The notes beneath the pieces are model-generated. The model saw only the letters and a program-made list of their open reading frames with translations, did no database searches and was not told the origin of the DNA. 64,000 bases of DNA from Antedon mediterranea (taxonomy: Eukaryota; Echinodermata; Crinoidea; Comatulida; Antedonidae): positions 8,406,922-8,470,921 of the forward strand of contig NC_092678.1 of NCBI RefSeq assembly GCF_964355755.1. Reading direction: 5' to 3'. This document shows positions 27,701 through 34,843 of this stretch, piece by piece. Position numbers and translations under genes: made by a program. Position 1 is the stretch's first letter. Each line of letters opens with the position of its first letter.

Positions 27701-29615
27701 CTTGCTCTTTCTCATCCAGGTTCATGTGTCTTCATATATGATGATGCATTATCAGACAGTGTCAGAGTTAGCAAGTCACATGACATCAGACGGTACAAGC
27801 ACACAACTACATGCATGTGGCTATACCACCTGCAATGTAGCCGACACTGGTAATACGATAGTCATCAAGCCTAGCACAATGTGGTTTACAAGCAATGCCC
27901 AACCTGAGGACATTCTTAAGTAAGTCTAATGCTAAGCGAGTCGAAATGAGTGAGTTGTCGAGAGGTTAAAACATTGGAACCGTAATCCATAGCCTTATGG
28001 CAAGGGTTCGATGGTCACTCACTCCATGGTCAGATGAACCCAATCCATGTACAGCATAGGTCTATAAAGACAATCATTGCTGCTTGTGTCTCAAAATCAA
28101 AATATATTTACCATCAAAAGGCATGGTCCAGGTCCCTGCCACAGTGTGTTGACTCTTCAGCCACCCCTAGTCTTCCGTCCCGAATCAAAAGTCCACTATT
28201 TACTATTTTTTAATAATAACCGATAATATTTTAATATAATAAGTATGAGTTTAGTTACATTCATTGCAAATACTAAATTGTGTTTTTTTTTTGTGCAGAA
28301 AAATTGATGATTCCTATTACAGATTGTGCTTTTCATTTCATTCTTCCTACAGTGAGGTAAGCTTTCTTTCCATTCTGCCAACTAAATTTGTAATGATTTA
28401 TAAAATATTACCAATTTTCTTATACAGTTTAAAGTCTAATTGTAGAAATTTAAAGTTTTTAGGTCCAAATACACAAATTCTTTAGTGATTTATTTTGTTT
28501 GAGTTGCATTACTAAATGGGGCAATAACATTTATATCGATTCCCCTAAACAGGTGGTGTAATTTATTACTCTAATCACTTCAGGGTCTTGTGGCCCATAA
28601 GGTTGCAGTATACTCTTAGAGCTCCTTTTGTTTCTGGCAACTTGTTGGCTTGGATTTCCTTTTTCTTTCTCGACATAGTTCTTGGACGAACTATTCCTCG
28701 TCTTTCATGTTTCCATTTCCTTGCTATTATACAATTTCTGGTGTAGTTTTAGCACCATTAAAGCCGTAGTGGTCTAATGGTAGGATGTCTGCCAAGCACA
28801 GTATATTACACAAATAACTACTTAAAAATGAATACTGGGCGGTTTGGAGATTTTATGCCTTATTTTATTCAGATGAAATAATATTGTTTCTAGATTCGTG
28901 ACTTTATTGGGTATCTGAAACCATGGCAGGTGAAAGCAAATGTTATACCAATGAAATGTAGTGAAGAAGACATCATTGAGAGGTAAGAATAGTAGTAGTA
29001 TTGAGGCAAATGAATGAGGTAAAATTGCCTGTATAAAGAGGTAATAGATTTTACCGAATCTTGAATGAAGAAAGGTTTGTTTACAATAAAAAACACTTGA
29101 CTCCCGTTATTAATATTGTTAAACTTCAGTCCCCATGCTGCATGCTGTCAACACTAGATTGTAGTAGCTTTCAAAAGGTAAAATATATGCGGTCCAGACC
29201 GGACTTAATATTTAAACTTTAGTAACAGGTTCTTCATAATTTACAGTGTGTATCAAAATATGTATTAAAAAAAAGTAAACGAGGGAATTTCCATCTTTGG
29301 GCAGAGAATGAGCGTAACAAAAAGCAGAAATGTCAATCATTTTGTAGTCGAAGTGTTAATTAATGATTTTAATAGAAGGCACTTTTTCCGAACCTTCTAA
29401 TTTACGAACACCTCTCAGAACAAGGGTATGTAAATGAGAAGGTTGACTGTACTAACCAATTTACATTGAGGCAAAATAACATTACTTTGATAGACTGTCT
29501 GATTTGGTGAGAGTTCCTGTTGTTTCAACAAACGCATCATGTTCAATTAAAACGGAAAATCTTTACAAACCACTGGGGTCGCTGAAAAAGAAGCCTGCGA
29601 AGAGGAAACAAAAAG
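6663..29615 (+). CDS. DCLRE1C: DCLRE1C (Artemis) nuclease, 12 exons, C-terminus not found
   Basis: Structure-specific nuclease of non-homologous end joining; in vertebrates it opens hairpin ends with DNA-PKcs. Exons: 6663-6774, 11332-11383, 16853-16994, 19646-19701, 20404-20505, 24445-24517, 25219-25256, 25347-25449, 27720-27919, 28299-28356, 28894-28982, 29494-29615. All have AG/GT borders and phases agree, giving 382 codons plus one base. The start [19 protein letters not shown] matches vertebrate Artemis. Metallo-beta-lactamase motifs: D17, HAHTDH (34-39), H115 in [10 protein letters not shown]136 in YTGDFR. Beta-CASP motifs: D165 in ADTTFC, E213 in YGYEYLF, H228, H257 in [13 protein letters not shown] (275-282), H307 in SFHSSYSE. 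The last exon seen gives [17 protein letters not shown]. About 50 residues near 260-295 are shortened relative to human. The divergent C-terminal tail (human protein about 692 residues) is not located. Introns range from 90 bp to 5.5 kb. Confidence 0.95.
6968..7627. mobile_element. MULE-like MITE, 660 bp
   Basis: Terminal inverted repeats of about 80 bp (6968-7052 and 7545-7627) start GCCGTGGTTAGGATTCCGGC. They are flanked by the 11-bp direct repeat GTATACAGTAC at 6957-6967 and 7628-7638. Long TIRs with a 9-11-bp target duplication suit the Mutator superfamily (inference). No ORF. Lies in DCLRE1C intron 1. Confidence 0.85.
8171..8944 (-). mobile_element. Penelope-like element fragment with inverted flanks
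   Basis: Two nearly identical ~133-bp segments in inverted orientation (8171-8303 and 8812-8944) flank a GIY-YIG endonuclease coding segment. Penelope-like elements are known for terminal repeats in direct or inverted orientation. The reverse transcriptase is missing, so this is a 5'-truncated copy. Both flanks carry a CTGAAG...GAAAC block reminiscent of the hammerhead ribozyme core seen in this class. Confidence 0.8.
8266..8937 (-). CDS. GIY-YIG endonuclease ORF of Penelope-like element
   Basis: Open frame of 223 residues. About the first 45 residues read through the inverted flank and are probably not functional protein. The core has [20 protein letters not shown] (the GIY-YIG signature), then TRIGEHKKD, a [12 protein letters not shown] segment, the catalytic-type E in IKESICIRK, and [17 protein letters not shown] at the end. 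This order matches the C-terminal endonuclease of Penelope polyproteins, which nicks DNA at the target. The stop codon lies in the other inverted flank. No RT domain is present, so it could not move on its own. Confidence 0.8.
   Translation of the reverse strand: MDFYFYVEPKRTKKNKITFVTFRRQSVSCFRLMPGLEWSGFFFIPSNKLKNGLVHPKDRIKTEDMCGVIYEVNCLNCEKVYIGETGRALNTRIGEHKKDVSTHNQVVRTRANRNSSSQVLHKSAINDHAIGNDHIPNWNARVIEKEAQTDKRKIKESICIRKRPHNINRDIGGYDLPHTYDSLLEKAGGEPAETLYRQYQPDGWWRCSASLTKNQTIPTQALV
9398..10836. mobile_element. TA-target TIR element (family C), copy 1, 1439 bp
   Basis: The ends CAGTACAGAAAGAAA and, on the other strand, the same sequence form short TIRs flanked by TA (9396-9397 and 10837-10838), as in Tc1/mariner-type elements. 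Inside the right end is an array of 20-21-bp units AACAATACATCGTAGGCTAC (about 10430-10775). The left end carries CTACGAAG-type repeats. A short frame near 9828 starting [13 protein letters not shown] is conserved between copies but is too short to call a transposase. Confidence 0.85.
10430..10775. repeat. Subterminal tandem array, 20-21-bp unit
   Basis: Roughly ten units of AACAATACATCGTAGGCTAC or a shorter AGGAGAG-ended variant, broken by a TTGACCTACTATC segment. It forms the right subterminal region of the TA-target element. The equivalent array at 24030-24165 has fewer units, so unit number varies between copies. Confidence 0.85.
11015..11105. repeat. Diverged fragment of family C
   Basis: Resembles the segment of family C that runs from 'GTTCGTAA' through 'GATGTTCTTAGTGAAGTAA' to 'AAAGTTGTAAATTA' (about 9550-9645), but with many substitutions. 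An old relic just outside the composite element. Confidence 0.5.
11332..11383 (+). CDS. DCLRE1C: DCLRE1C exon 2
   Basis: Acceptor TTTCTTTCAG. Completes the metal site with D38-H39 and encodes [18 protein letters not shown]. Ends in phase 2 at GG|GTAAAA. Confidence 0.92.
11660..12683. mobile_element. hAT-like non-autonomous element, 1024 bp
   Basis: Ends CAGGGCTCGATTTA and, on the other strand, CAGGGCTTGATTTA, with the direct repeat AGATTG at 11654-11659 and 12684-12689. CAGGG ends fit hAT. The duplication is 5-6 bp rather than the usual 8. Subterminal CTAGCC(CAC) motifs repeat at both ends. No transposase frame. In DCLRE1C intron 2. Confidence 0.75.
12809..13649. mobile_element. Tigger/pogo-like MITE, 841 bp
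   Basis: TIRs begin CCGTATATTTCGGTGTATAA at both ends and continue into GTCGCAC, flanked by TA on both sides (12807-12808, 13650-13651). A second inner repeat, GGTGTATAAGACGCACC, occurs at each end in inverted orientation. TA target plus this 'TATAAGTCGCAC' end type suggests the pogo/Tigger branch of Tc1/mariner (family assignment is inference). No transposase. Confidence 0.8.
13752..16497 (+). mobile_element. LINE 3' fragment (CR1/Jockey type), interrupted
   Basis: The plus strand encodes the end of a LINE reverse-transcriptase polyprotein in broken frames: [11 protein letters not shown]...[11 protein letters not shown]..., [11 protein letters not shown], and a last segment [19 protein letters not shown] ending with a stop at 14318-14320. 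The 3' UTR continues to an (AATAAA)n tail at about 16470-16497, but is split by an inserted TIR element at 14433-16398. Stops at 13947 and elsewhere make it dead. In DCLRE1C intron 2. Confidence 0.8.
14433..16398. mobile_element. TIR element inserted in LINE 3' UTR, ~1.97 kb
   Basis: Inverted ends AGTAGGTATCCCAATGAAA at 14433 and, on the other strand, ending at 16398. CTGATAGTA occurs as a direct repeat at 14428-14436 and 16397-16405, partly overlapping the TIR. Removing the insert rejoins the LINE 3' UTR. No coding frame seen; the interior is AT-rich with several poly-T tracts. Superfamily unknown. Confidence 0.75.
16525..16590. mobile_element. Partial MITE, CAAATAATGAATGTTT family, copy 2
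   Basis: Shares ACAAATAATGAATGTTTATG and the following AGTGCGATGGTACAAATAAT block with the right arm of the copy at 60154-60311. The other end is not clear, so this is probably a truncated copy. Lies between the LINE tail and DCLRE1C exon 3. Confidence 0.55.
16853..16994 (+). CDS. DCLRE1C: DCLRE1C exon 3
   Basis: Encodes residues 55-102, beginning [17 protein letters not shown], which aligns with the beta-lactamase fold between motifs 2 and 3. Ends in phase 0 at AAG|GTATGT. Confidence 0.95.
17035..19313. mobile_element. hAT-like composite element, copy A, 2279 bp
   Basis: Ends CAGGGCTGCAAATTAA in inverted orientation, flanked by TAATG at 17030-17034 and 19314-19318, a 5-bp duplication. The left subterminal part (17040-17216) carries the TGGTAGCAC repeats and a poly-G tract. 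The right part has TTTGCGAC-type repeats. The interior (about 17315-18675) is a diverged, reverse-oriented family C element. Lies in DCLRE1C intron 3. No transposase. Confidence 0.8.
17315..18675. mobile_element. Family C copy nested in hAT-like copy A
   Basis: Reverse orientation relative to copy 1. It runs from GGATTACTGCTTTG with CGTAGCCTACGCG, through the 'TCGGCGGATG' and 'GACTGCCGACAGAAG' blocks, to CTACGAAGCTACG and GTTGCGGTATTTTCT. Termini are eroded, consistent with an old insertion. Confidence 0.7.
19424..19531. mobile_element. Short foldback MITE (TAGTGTAGAC ends), copy 1
   Basis: A palindromic element with arms ATCAAACT...AGTTTGATAGTGTAGAC and an inner inverted repeat GCGATGTGCCCAAATATGG. 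Nearly the same sequence forms the complete copy at 27058-27194; here the left terminus is degraded. Confidence 0.75.
19646..19701 (+). CDS. DCLRE1C: DCLRE1C exon 4
   Basis: Long polypyrimidine tract before the acceptor. Encodes [18 protein letters not shown] with metal ligand H115. Donor AT|GTAAGT. Confidence 0.96.
19971..20278 (-). mobile_element. tRNA-derived SINE, copy 1
   Basis: Read on the minus strand the element starts with a tRNA-like head: A-box-like TGGTCGAGCGGTTAAG near 20270-20250 and B-box-like GGTTCGAGGC near 20210. It runs to a tail GGTTACCCAGTATAAATATA. Almost identical to the copy at 27331-27641. Open frames on the plus strand across it are not genes. Confidence 0.8.
20404..20505 (+). 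CDS. DCLRE1C: DCLRE1C exon 5
   Basis: Encodes residues 121-154, including [16 protein letters not shown] with metal ligand D136, and HLHSGS. Donor AAG|GTAAAC, phase 2. Confidence 0.96.
20775..24235. mobile_element. Family C element, copy 2, carrying a nested insertion
   Basis: Same ends as copy 1 (CAGTACAGAAAGAAA), flanked by TA at 20773-20774 and 24236-24237. Very similar to copy 1 throughout, but split by a second TA-target element at 21189-23245. Its 20-bp subterminal array (24030-24165) is shorter than in copy 1. Fills DCLRE1C intron 5. Confidence 0.85.
21189..23245. mobile_element. TA-target TIR element D, 2057 bp, nested
   Basis: TIR CAGTACMGGACAGAATTATT at both ends, flanked by TA at 21187-21188 and 23246-23247. 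The unsplit sequence ATAATATAGCGAACGTCC in family C copy 1 (near 9800) is the empty site. Both subterminal regions, and about 22350-22480, are dense in CAACGC/GCGTTGA motifs. No transposase frame. Confidence 0.85.
24445..24517 (+). CDS. DCLRE1C: DCLRE1C exon 6
   Basis: Acceptor TTTCACAG. Encodes [14 protein letters not shown]...HIPSR, holding D165 at the start of beta-CASP. Ends in phase 0 at AGG|GTAAGT. Confidence 0.95.
24722..24843 (-). mobile_element. tRNA-like element bounded by short inverted repeats
   Basis: On the minus strand the sequence GAGCTGTGGCTTGGTGGTTA (A-box type) and later GGTTCAAGTCCTG (B-box type) give a tRNA-like head of about 75 bases. The whole is bounded by TTGGGAGTGGAG and its inverse (24724-24735, 24831-24842). 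It does not fold as a clean tRNA gene by eye. Probably a tRNA-derived SINE. Confidence 0.55.
25219..25256 (+). CDS. DCLRE1C: DCLRE1C exon 7 (38 bp)
   Basis: Small exon encoding [12 protein letters not shown], aligning with the vertebrate EECLSGVLELV region. It is found by phase (0 to 2) and clean borders, ACAATAG and CAG|GTAAAA. Confidence 0.9.
25347..25449 (+). CDS. DCLRE1C: DCLRE1C exon 8
   Basis: Follows a 90-bp intron. Encodes [19 protein letters not shown] and [16 protein letters not shown]213 is in the YGYEYLF motif. Ends in phase 0. Confidence 0.96.
25589..26913. mobile_element. hAT-like composite element, copy B, 1325 bp
   Basis: Same CAGGGCTGCAAATTAA ends as copy A but in opposite orientation, flanked by ATATG at 25584-25588 and 26914-26918. 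It contains the same nested family C sequence, truncated at about 25830, where a hAT-derived stretch joins the middle of family C at TTCAATTCAATCGGTC. A long poly-C region lies at 26660-26752. In DCLRE1C intron 8. Confidence 0.8.
27058..27194. mobile_element. Short foldback MITE (TAGTGTAGAC ends), copy 2
   Basis: 137 bp with arms TTGTCTACACTATCAAACT and its inverse at the other end, and an inner inverted repeat GTGATGTGCCC...GGGCACATCAC. No coding capacity. Confidence 0.85.
27331..27641 (-). mobile_element. tRNA-derived SINE, copy 2
   Basis: Nearly identical to copy 1 at 19971-20278 with only a few substitutions, same orientation, tRNA-like head at the high-coordinate end. High identity suggests recent amplification. 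Confidence 0.8.
27720..27919 (+). CDS. DCLRE1C: DCLRE1C exon 9
   Basis: Encodes residues 227-292, with H228, the QLHAC motif (H257) and IKPSTMWF. The stretch between these two motifs is shorter than in human Artemis. Donor AA|GTAAGT, phase 2. Confidence 0.95.
27946..28065 (+). mobile_element. tRNA-derived SINE, truncated copy 3
   Basis: Plus-strand copy of the same head (GAGTGAGTTGTCGAGAGGTT, then GGTTCGATGGTCACTCACTCC). Truncated after about 120 bp. It begins about 25 bp past the donor of DCLRE1C exon 9. Confidence 0.7.
28299..28356 (+). CDS. DCLRE1C: DCLRE1C exon 10
   Basis: Encodes [19 protein letters not shown] with H307, the motif C histidine. Ends in phase 0 at GAG|GTAAGC. Confidence 0.96.
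28763..28797 (+). repeat. 5' tRNA-like fragment
   Basis: GCCGTAGTGGTCTAATGGTA and the following GGATGTCTGCC resemble the 5' half of a tRNA with an A box. There is no matching B box or 3' half, so this is a relic of a SINE or tRNA pseudogene. Confidence 0.4.
28894..28982 (+). CDS. DCLRE1C: DCLRE1C exon 11
   Basis: Encodes [20 protein letters not shown] and following residues to IIER, the conserved end of the catalytic core. Donor AG|GTAAGA. Confidence 0.94.
29494..29615 (+). CDS. DCLRE1C: DCLRE1C exon 12, last recognised
   Basis: Encodes [13 protein letters not shown]...[22 protein letters not shown] plus a basic stretch is the last segment shared with vertebrate Artemis. It ends in phase 1 at AAAAG|GTGAGT, so at least one more exon must follow. 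Confidence 0.9.
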
Positions 29616-32600
29616 GTGAGTTCAGAGCTTCTTGATTCTTGTTCTCGGTACTGTATCTACAGTTTTTCCAGTATCATGACAAATATGGTGATACAGCATC
29701 ACAAGTGTACTGATTGATTATTGTATTACTAATGGCTGAAATGTTCGTTAGAATGGTTTTCATGTACTATTGGATTGTTTTTATAGCATATTCTAAAGGA
29801 ACAATATACAGTAGAAACCCTATTCAGGGAACACCTTCAGAACCAACAAAATTCTAGCATAACTATTACCCTCCTGTAATATTAAAACATATATTTCTGT
29901 GGAAGTGAGTTAAATTATAGAAATATACTCTTAATAGAATAGAGGTGTCCCTTTAATATAGATTCCCCCCAATAGAGGTTCTACTGTGTTTTTGCAGGTA
30001 ATGGTGTTTTTTTATTTCTGTATATCCACAGAAAACAGAATTCTTTTCTATTAGAGTTGCTGTTGAGTTGTAACATGTTTTATGACTAATGAGCGCCCTT
30101 TTGACCAAAAGATTTTGGTCTCATCCCATGCAACGCACCGAATCACTGCTGTAGAATACCAGATTGTTTCATTTGATGTTAAAAAGAAAATGTTTTATAC
30201 AGATTTTCTGTAAGCTCAAGAAGAAGAAAATCGTGGGTCATAGCAATGTATAGAAGCTAAGCAATGTACTATCTTATTTTAAGCTTAGTTTAGTAGGCAG
30301 TCTAAGTGTACTCCGGCCTATGATGTATGGAAACTATGACATCAAAGGAAAGTTCAGTGTCGCAAAGCAATTTTGGTACTGTAAATAATTGCTTTGCGAC
30401 AAATGTGTATTGTAATTATAAATGTGCATTTAAAAACAATAACAACACACATCATCGGGTAATGTATATAACAGCTCGAAAATCAATTTAAATATATTAC
30501 ATTTTTTATGGCTACTGTATATATTTTAATTATTAAGCAGAAGCCATATTGAATAACTACAACATTTACCGCAAATCAAGGTTAATGCTTCATTTAATCT
30601 GCTAATTCCAGTGTGAAAATAGACCTGTTGCCTGTCCCCTCTTGAAAATAATGTCACAACTTAAAATAGTGTGCCATTTGTTGGCCAGTTCTTCAAAACC
30701 TGTTTTAAAACAAGTTTAAGGGTAATGAGTCTAGCAGAAACGACCGATTCAGGTAAAAAATTCTAAGAACAAGGCCATATAGATGGCTGCAGTTGCGTGC
30801 TCATTAGTGTTTATTTAATTGTGATTCATGGTTGTGAAGATATGATTACAAACGTGATTTCGTTAAATCGTGCGTAGACCGCATAATTTTTATTGCGCAC
30901 CGTGAAAACATAACCACATCGATTCCTGGCCATAAGGAATATACTGTGCAAAATTATCTTAGCTAGATTAAACTGATACCAAGATAAGGTCAGAAAGCGA
31001 TAAAACGCATAGTGATACCGGACCGACAGACCGAGTGAACTATAGAGTTGCGTCCACGCGACTAAAAATAACCATCCAATTTTTAAAGGATTTACTCTTA
31101 TATCAACAGTATTTCAGAAATGGGCATTTGAATCTGGTAATGATACTGGCAATTTTTTACTTTTATTTTATAAAAAATGGGTTTTTTGTTTCCCGTACAC
31201 ATTCTCCGCAGCAAGGTATGTACAGCATGATGTGTAATGTTAAATTCAGTTTGTTTTGTCTTTGTAATTGATTTAAATAGCTATCAAAATCAGTTTCAAA
31301 TTCATTTAGTGCTTAGGTTGTTTTCTTATCTATGGTGGGAAATCTTTGTGGTTGTCTTAAGAATGCGTTTTTTTAACATAAAAATCATTAAAAAGGAAGA
31401 TGGAATGTGGTTTCAAGAAACAAAGAAGTCTTGTATGAAAGAGACTCCAGTTTTGGTTCTTGGTTTATTTTACCCAAATTGTCTTGTTTGTAGGCATTAA
31501 CTCCTGGGGTCTCCATTCCTGGAGTCTCTGGGTTTTTATGAACTTCTTAGCCTATAGTCAATAACCTTCTCAACCCTAGGCTTACAGACTTTATCCAGGA
31601 TAATACACTAACTAAGCTGGGCTGCTGCCTTTGTCTTACTCAACATACAGTATTTCCGTTTTCTGCATCATTCATCTAGTTTTCTTTTATTTCTTTATAC
31701 GAAAAGTATTAGCTTCTGAATTCCATAATTTTTTCTAGTTTAGGGATTTTGTTTGTTTATTTATTAATCTGGATCCATACTGATGTATAATTGTTGCTAA
31801 TATTGGATTGAATTTAAATTGTCATCCATTATTAGTTACGGGCCTTACAGAGAATAAATCCTGTCGATATATGATGCCACACATAATGTGTTAATATTGT
31901 TCCATCCTGATGTATAATCTGTTAGTTCCATAATACGATTGTCTGTTGTCTTGAAATCTTACAAACTTGGTTTTGTCAATAATTGTGATGAGCCACCAGA
32001 ATCAACTAATATTAATAAGCTATGTACATTAATATTGGTGATGATTGGTTCAAAGGTTGAAGGTCAACGAATGCTCATCCTCATGGATACTAATGCTATT
32101 CCAAACATAAAACTAAAAAATAGTAATAATATACAACAAAGACATACAGTAATGCTGTTTTGATTATATTGTACAAATTTATTTACAATGTACAGTAACA
32201 TACATTATGTTCAATTTAGGCATGCATATTGCCAACTCTCTGGTGTCAGGTCTCCAAAATGGTCGTATAACTGTAAAGAGTTACTTTTTCTGTCACCATC
32301 CATATCTTGAATAGGCAATTTAGACAGAACCCCAGTAGGCAAATCTCCCTTCAAAAGTTTTATTTCAATTTTCGCTGAATCGCTATATTCTTAGATTTGA
32401 GGTGGTCTGCAGAGAAACAAAAGGGATAACAGTTTTTGATTTCAAGAAGTTTCTTGAAGCTTGGATTTTAAAAACAACTCCTAGTCATATGTTATTGTAT
32501 GGCACCAATTGTTCCCTTTCTCCTAACAAGCATGATTTATGTTTTCTTTTGTGATTTTGTTTAATACTACATCCACAATCATGATACAAACCATTTGAGT

Positions 32601-33998
32601 TGTCACCAGAAAAGGAGCCCAGTGTTGATGTTTTGAAAAATGAGATATAATTATAGTAGTATTATTATATATTATATTATATTATTATTAAGGTATAAAA
32701 CTTATTTCGCTTTTTCAAACCAAAGTTAGAAACGGAAAACGAATGCTTGTCAATGGTAGTTAGATAATGCAAGTTGCAGAAGGTTTTGAAGCATAAAGTG
32801 ATCACCATGCAATTCCTTCTGTTGGATAATAGGCAATTCATGCATGTATAGTGCTGCAGATATCATGCATCATCAACACAAGCACATGGGTGGCTAGTGT
32901 CACATGTTCTGTGTTACCATTTCTGCATTTGCGCTCAATCAAAGTCTTCCATCTCATTTAACAAAATCACCTATGTCGGCAAAGCCAACTAACTGTCCTG
33001 TACGGCTATTGTAAACAAGTTTGGATTTTATCTATTTTTTCCAGAAGAATTGAAACATTTCTTTCATGTGGTTGCATATTTTGCAATTTGTTGTCAACCA
33101 AGATTCTTTCTATTAAATTTTCATGTAGACCAGGAGTTGGTGTACTAAAATGTGTATATTTTTGCAATGTCTTTGCATGTGGAAGTTTCAATAAGCCGCT
33201 ATTAGGTCATAACCGGATGTGGATTAACCAAACATATTATTACTGTATTTTATAAGGGCCTAGGCTATTACAATGATTTTTGACCAATTGCTTGGCAATG
33301 GTACTACTTGGTACTTACTTGGTGGTTGTCCTCTTGAATACTCCACAAGGAAGCCTGAAAAAGAAGCCTTGCGGGGAATGGCTTATTTTTTTTTTCTTTG
33401 CTGTACTATTTATTCTGTATCAACAGTATATATATTTCTTTTACAGCAATAAAAGTGTAATTTGAATAATCGTAATGAACAGAAAACGTGGTATTTGATA
33501 CAAAATGGGTTATGTAACGAGCCAAAGCTCTTAAACACATTACCCTTTCTAATTCGCAAAAACAATAAAAGTAAAAATATCAAATAAAAATTAATATTTA
33601 TTTTTTTAAATTTCTTCTGTAATTTTTTGCAGACAACACATGCAATGTTTTCCCCTATTCTGAAACTATAGTATTATCCACAACTGCTGACATAACAGTA
33701 AAACTGCTTGGGCACTTGTACGACTACCTATAGTTATTTATGTATTCCTGTGTATATCTTCTTATTCTGTCTGCTAAAGTTATCGTAGCACAACAGGTTT
33801 CTCTATGGGATAGGATTAAAATTATTTATTAGTCTAATGTTTAAAACCGCTTTAATCTCTGTATCTTTCGACACTGAATTCTATAACTTAAATTATTCAG
33901 GTTATTCAGCATTTGTTGTTTTGCTGATAGTTTTTTATACATTGTTTAAGAAATGTTTGTCCGTTGCTGAAACATTTAGTTGGATTTTTTTGTCTAAC
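29616..33998. other. Unassigned DNA downstream of the last DCLRE1C exon found
   Basis: The missing 3' exon(s) of DCLRE1C should lie here or beyond, but no frame with the expected phase and an acidic or serine-rich tail stood out. A segment near 33350-33372 repeats CTGAAAAAGAAGCCT from exon 12; this may be chance. Open frames at 31035-31500 and 31939-32163 are AT-rich and match no family I know. A (TAT)n tract lies near 32650-32690. Confidence 0.4.
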
Positions 33999-34084
33999 CT
34001 GTCATTAATGAGTAGAGCACCTTGCATTTGCCTGTTGAATATATCAAGCTTTGTAATTGCCAAAATTGTGTCGCAACCCTTCAT
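33999..34084 (-). CDS. Probable exon of unidentified minus-strand gene (b)
   Basis: An 86-bp minus-strand exon with good borders: acceptor TTTTCCTTCAG and donor GACAG|GTTAGAC. It encodes MKGCDTILAITKLDIFNRQM and QGALLIND. It joins in frame (phase 0) to the exon at 34196-34273. No family recognised. A possible terminal exon near 33770 would follow in phase. Confidence 0.5.
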
Positions 34085-34195
34085 CTGAAGGAAAACAAAT
34101 TATATTTTGTTACATTCTATTACATTTTTTGCAATTTTGAGGCTTATTTTCAATTTTTTTTCAAGCAGATTATGTATTCTTAAAAGTAATTTTAC

Positions 34196-34273
34196 CTTCA
34201 AGTATAGTTCCCCAACTTCAAATCTGAGCATATCATCAGCGCATGATTCATTGGACTCCACAGATGCTGGTAA
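34196..34273 (-). CDS. Probable exon of unidentified minus-strand gene (a)
   Basis: A 78-bp, exactly 26-codon exon with acceptor CTTTTGTCCAG and donor CTTGAAG|GTAAAA. It encodes LPASVESNESCADDMLRFEV and GELYLK. The clean borders and open, acidic frame look like real coding sequence in contrast to the decayed exons further along. Function unknown. Confidence 0.5.
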
Positions 34274-34713
34274 CTGGACAAAAGCAAGAAAAAAAAAACC
34301 CATTTTATACACAATCATTATTATTGGTGGATTGAACTTTGCTTATGTAGGGTAAACATTGCAATAGTCTTAGATCAAGACTTAACTCTTTGATCTATTG
34401 TTTAATAGATATTATTACATAATATGTAAGCAATTATGTCGTGGTTGCCTAATTATTTTTGCAGTAAAATAATTATTTAAGTTACAAACATATTAACAGG
34501 ATATTGAAACTGTAAAACACCATTTATTTTTATCAGGAAATTCCAATATTGTAAAACACCACAATAATAAGAAAAAAGTGCATAATTATTATTAATCCTA
34601 ATTTTCTGAATTACAGAAAAATTGAAAACAATCCAATTTTAATGACAAAAAATAAATACCTGTTGCATCCATTTTCTATTTCTACATCTGTTATAGAAAT
34701 CTTTGGCATTCAC

Positions 34714-34843
34714 CGCCTTCAGTATTCACAACTAAAGAATGTGTGAACTTATCCACTTCTTTCACTTGTAATGATGTTCCGTGTACTATAACTTTGTCCT
34801 CGGATGTCAAAGTTTGTAAAAGAGAAAGCATTGTGTGTATATA
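34714..34843 (-). pseudogene. Possible exon, unidentified minus-strand gene
   Basis: After a TTTTTTTAG acceptor the minus strand reads YIHTMLSLLQTLTSEDKVIV and HGTSLQVKEVDKFTHSL, open to a weak GGCG|GTGAAT donor. The phase does not fit the next exon at 34196-34273 as drawn, so either the border is wrong or the gene is broken. Confidence 0.35.

Noticed and set aside
33345-33375. Segment similar to DCLRE1C exon 12 (CTGAAAAAGAAGCCT) as an alternative exon
   Set aside because: Only about 15 bases match, without a good acceptor; probably chance in an A-rich context.
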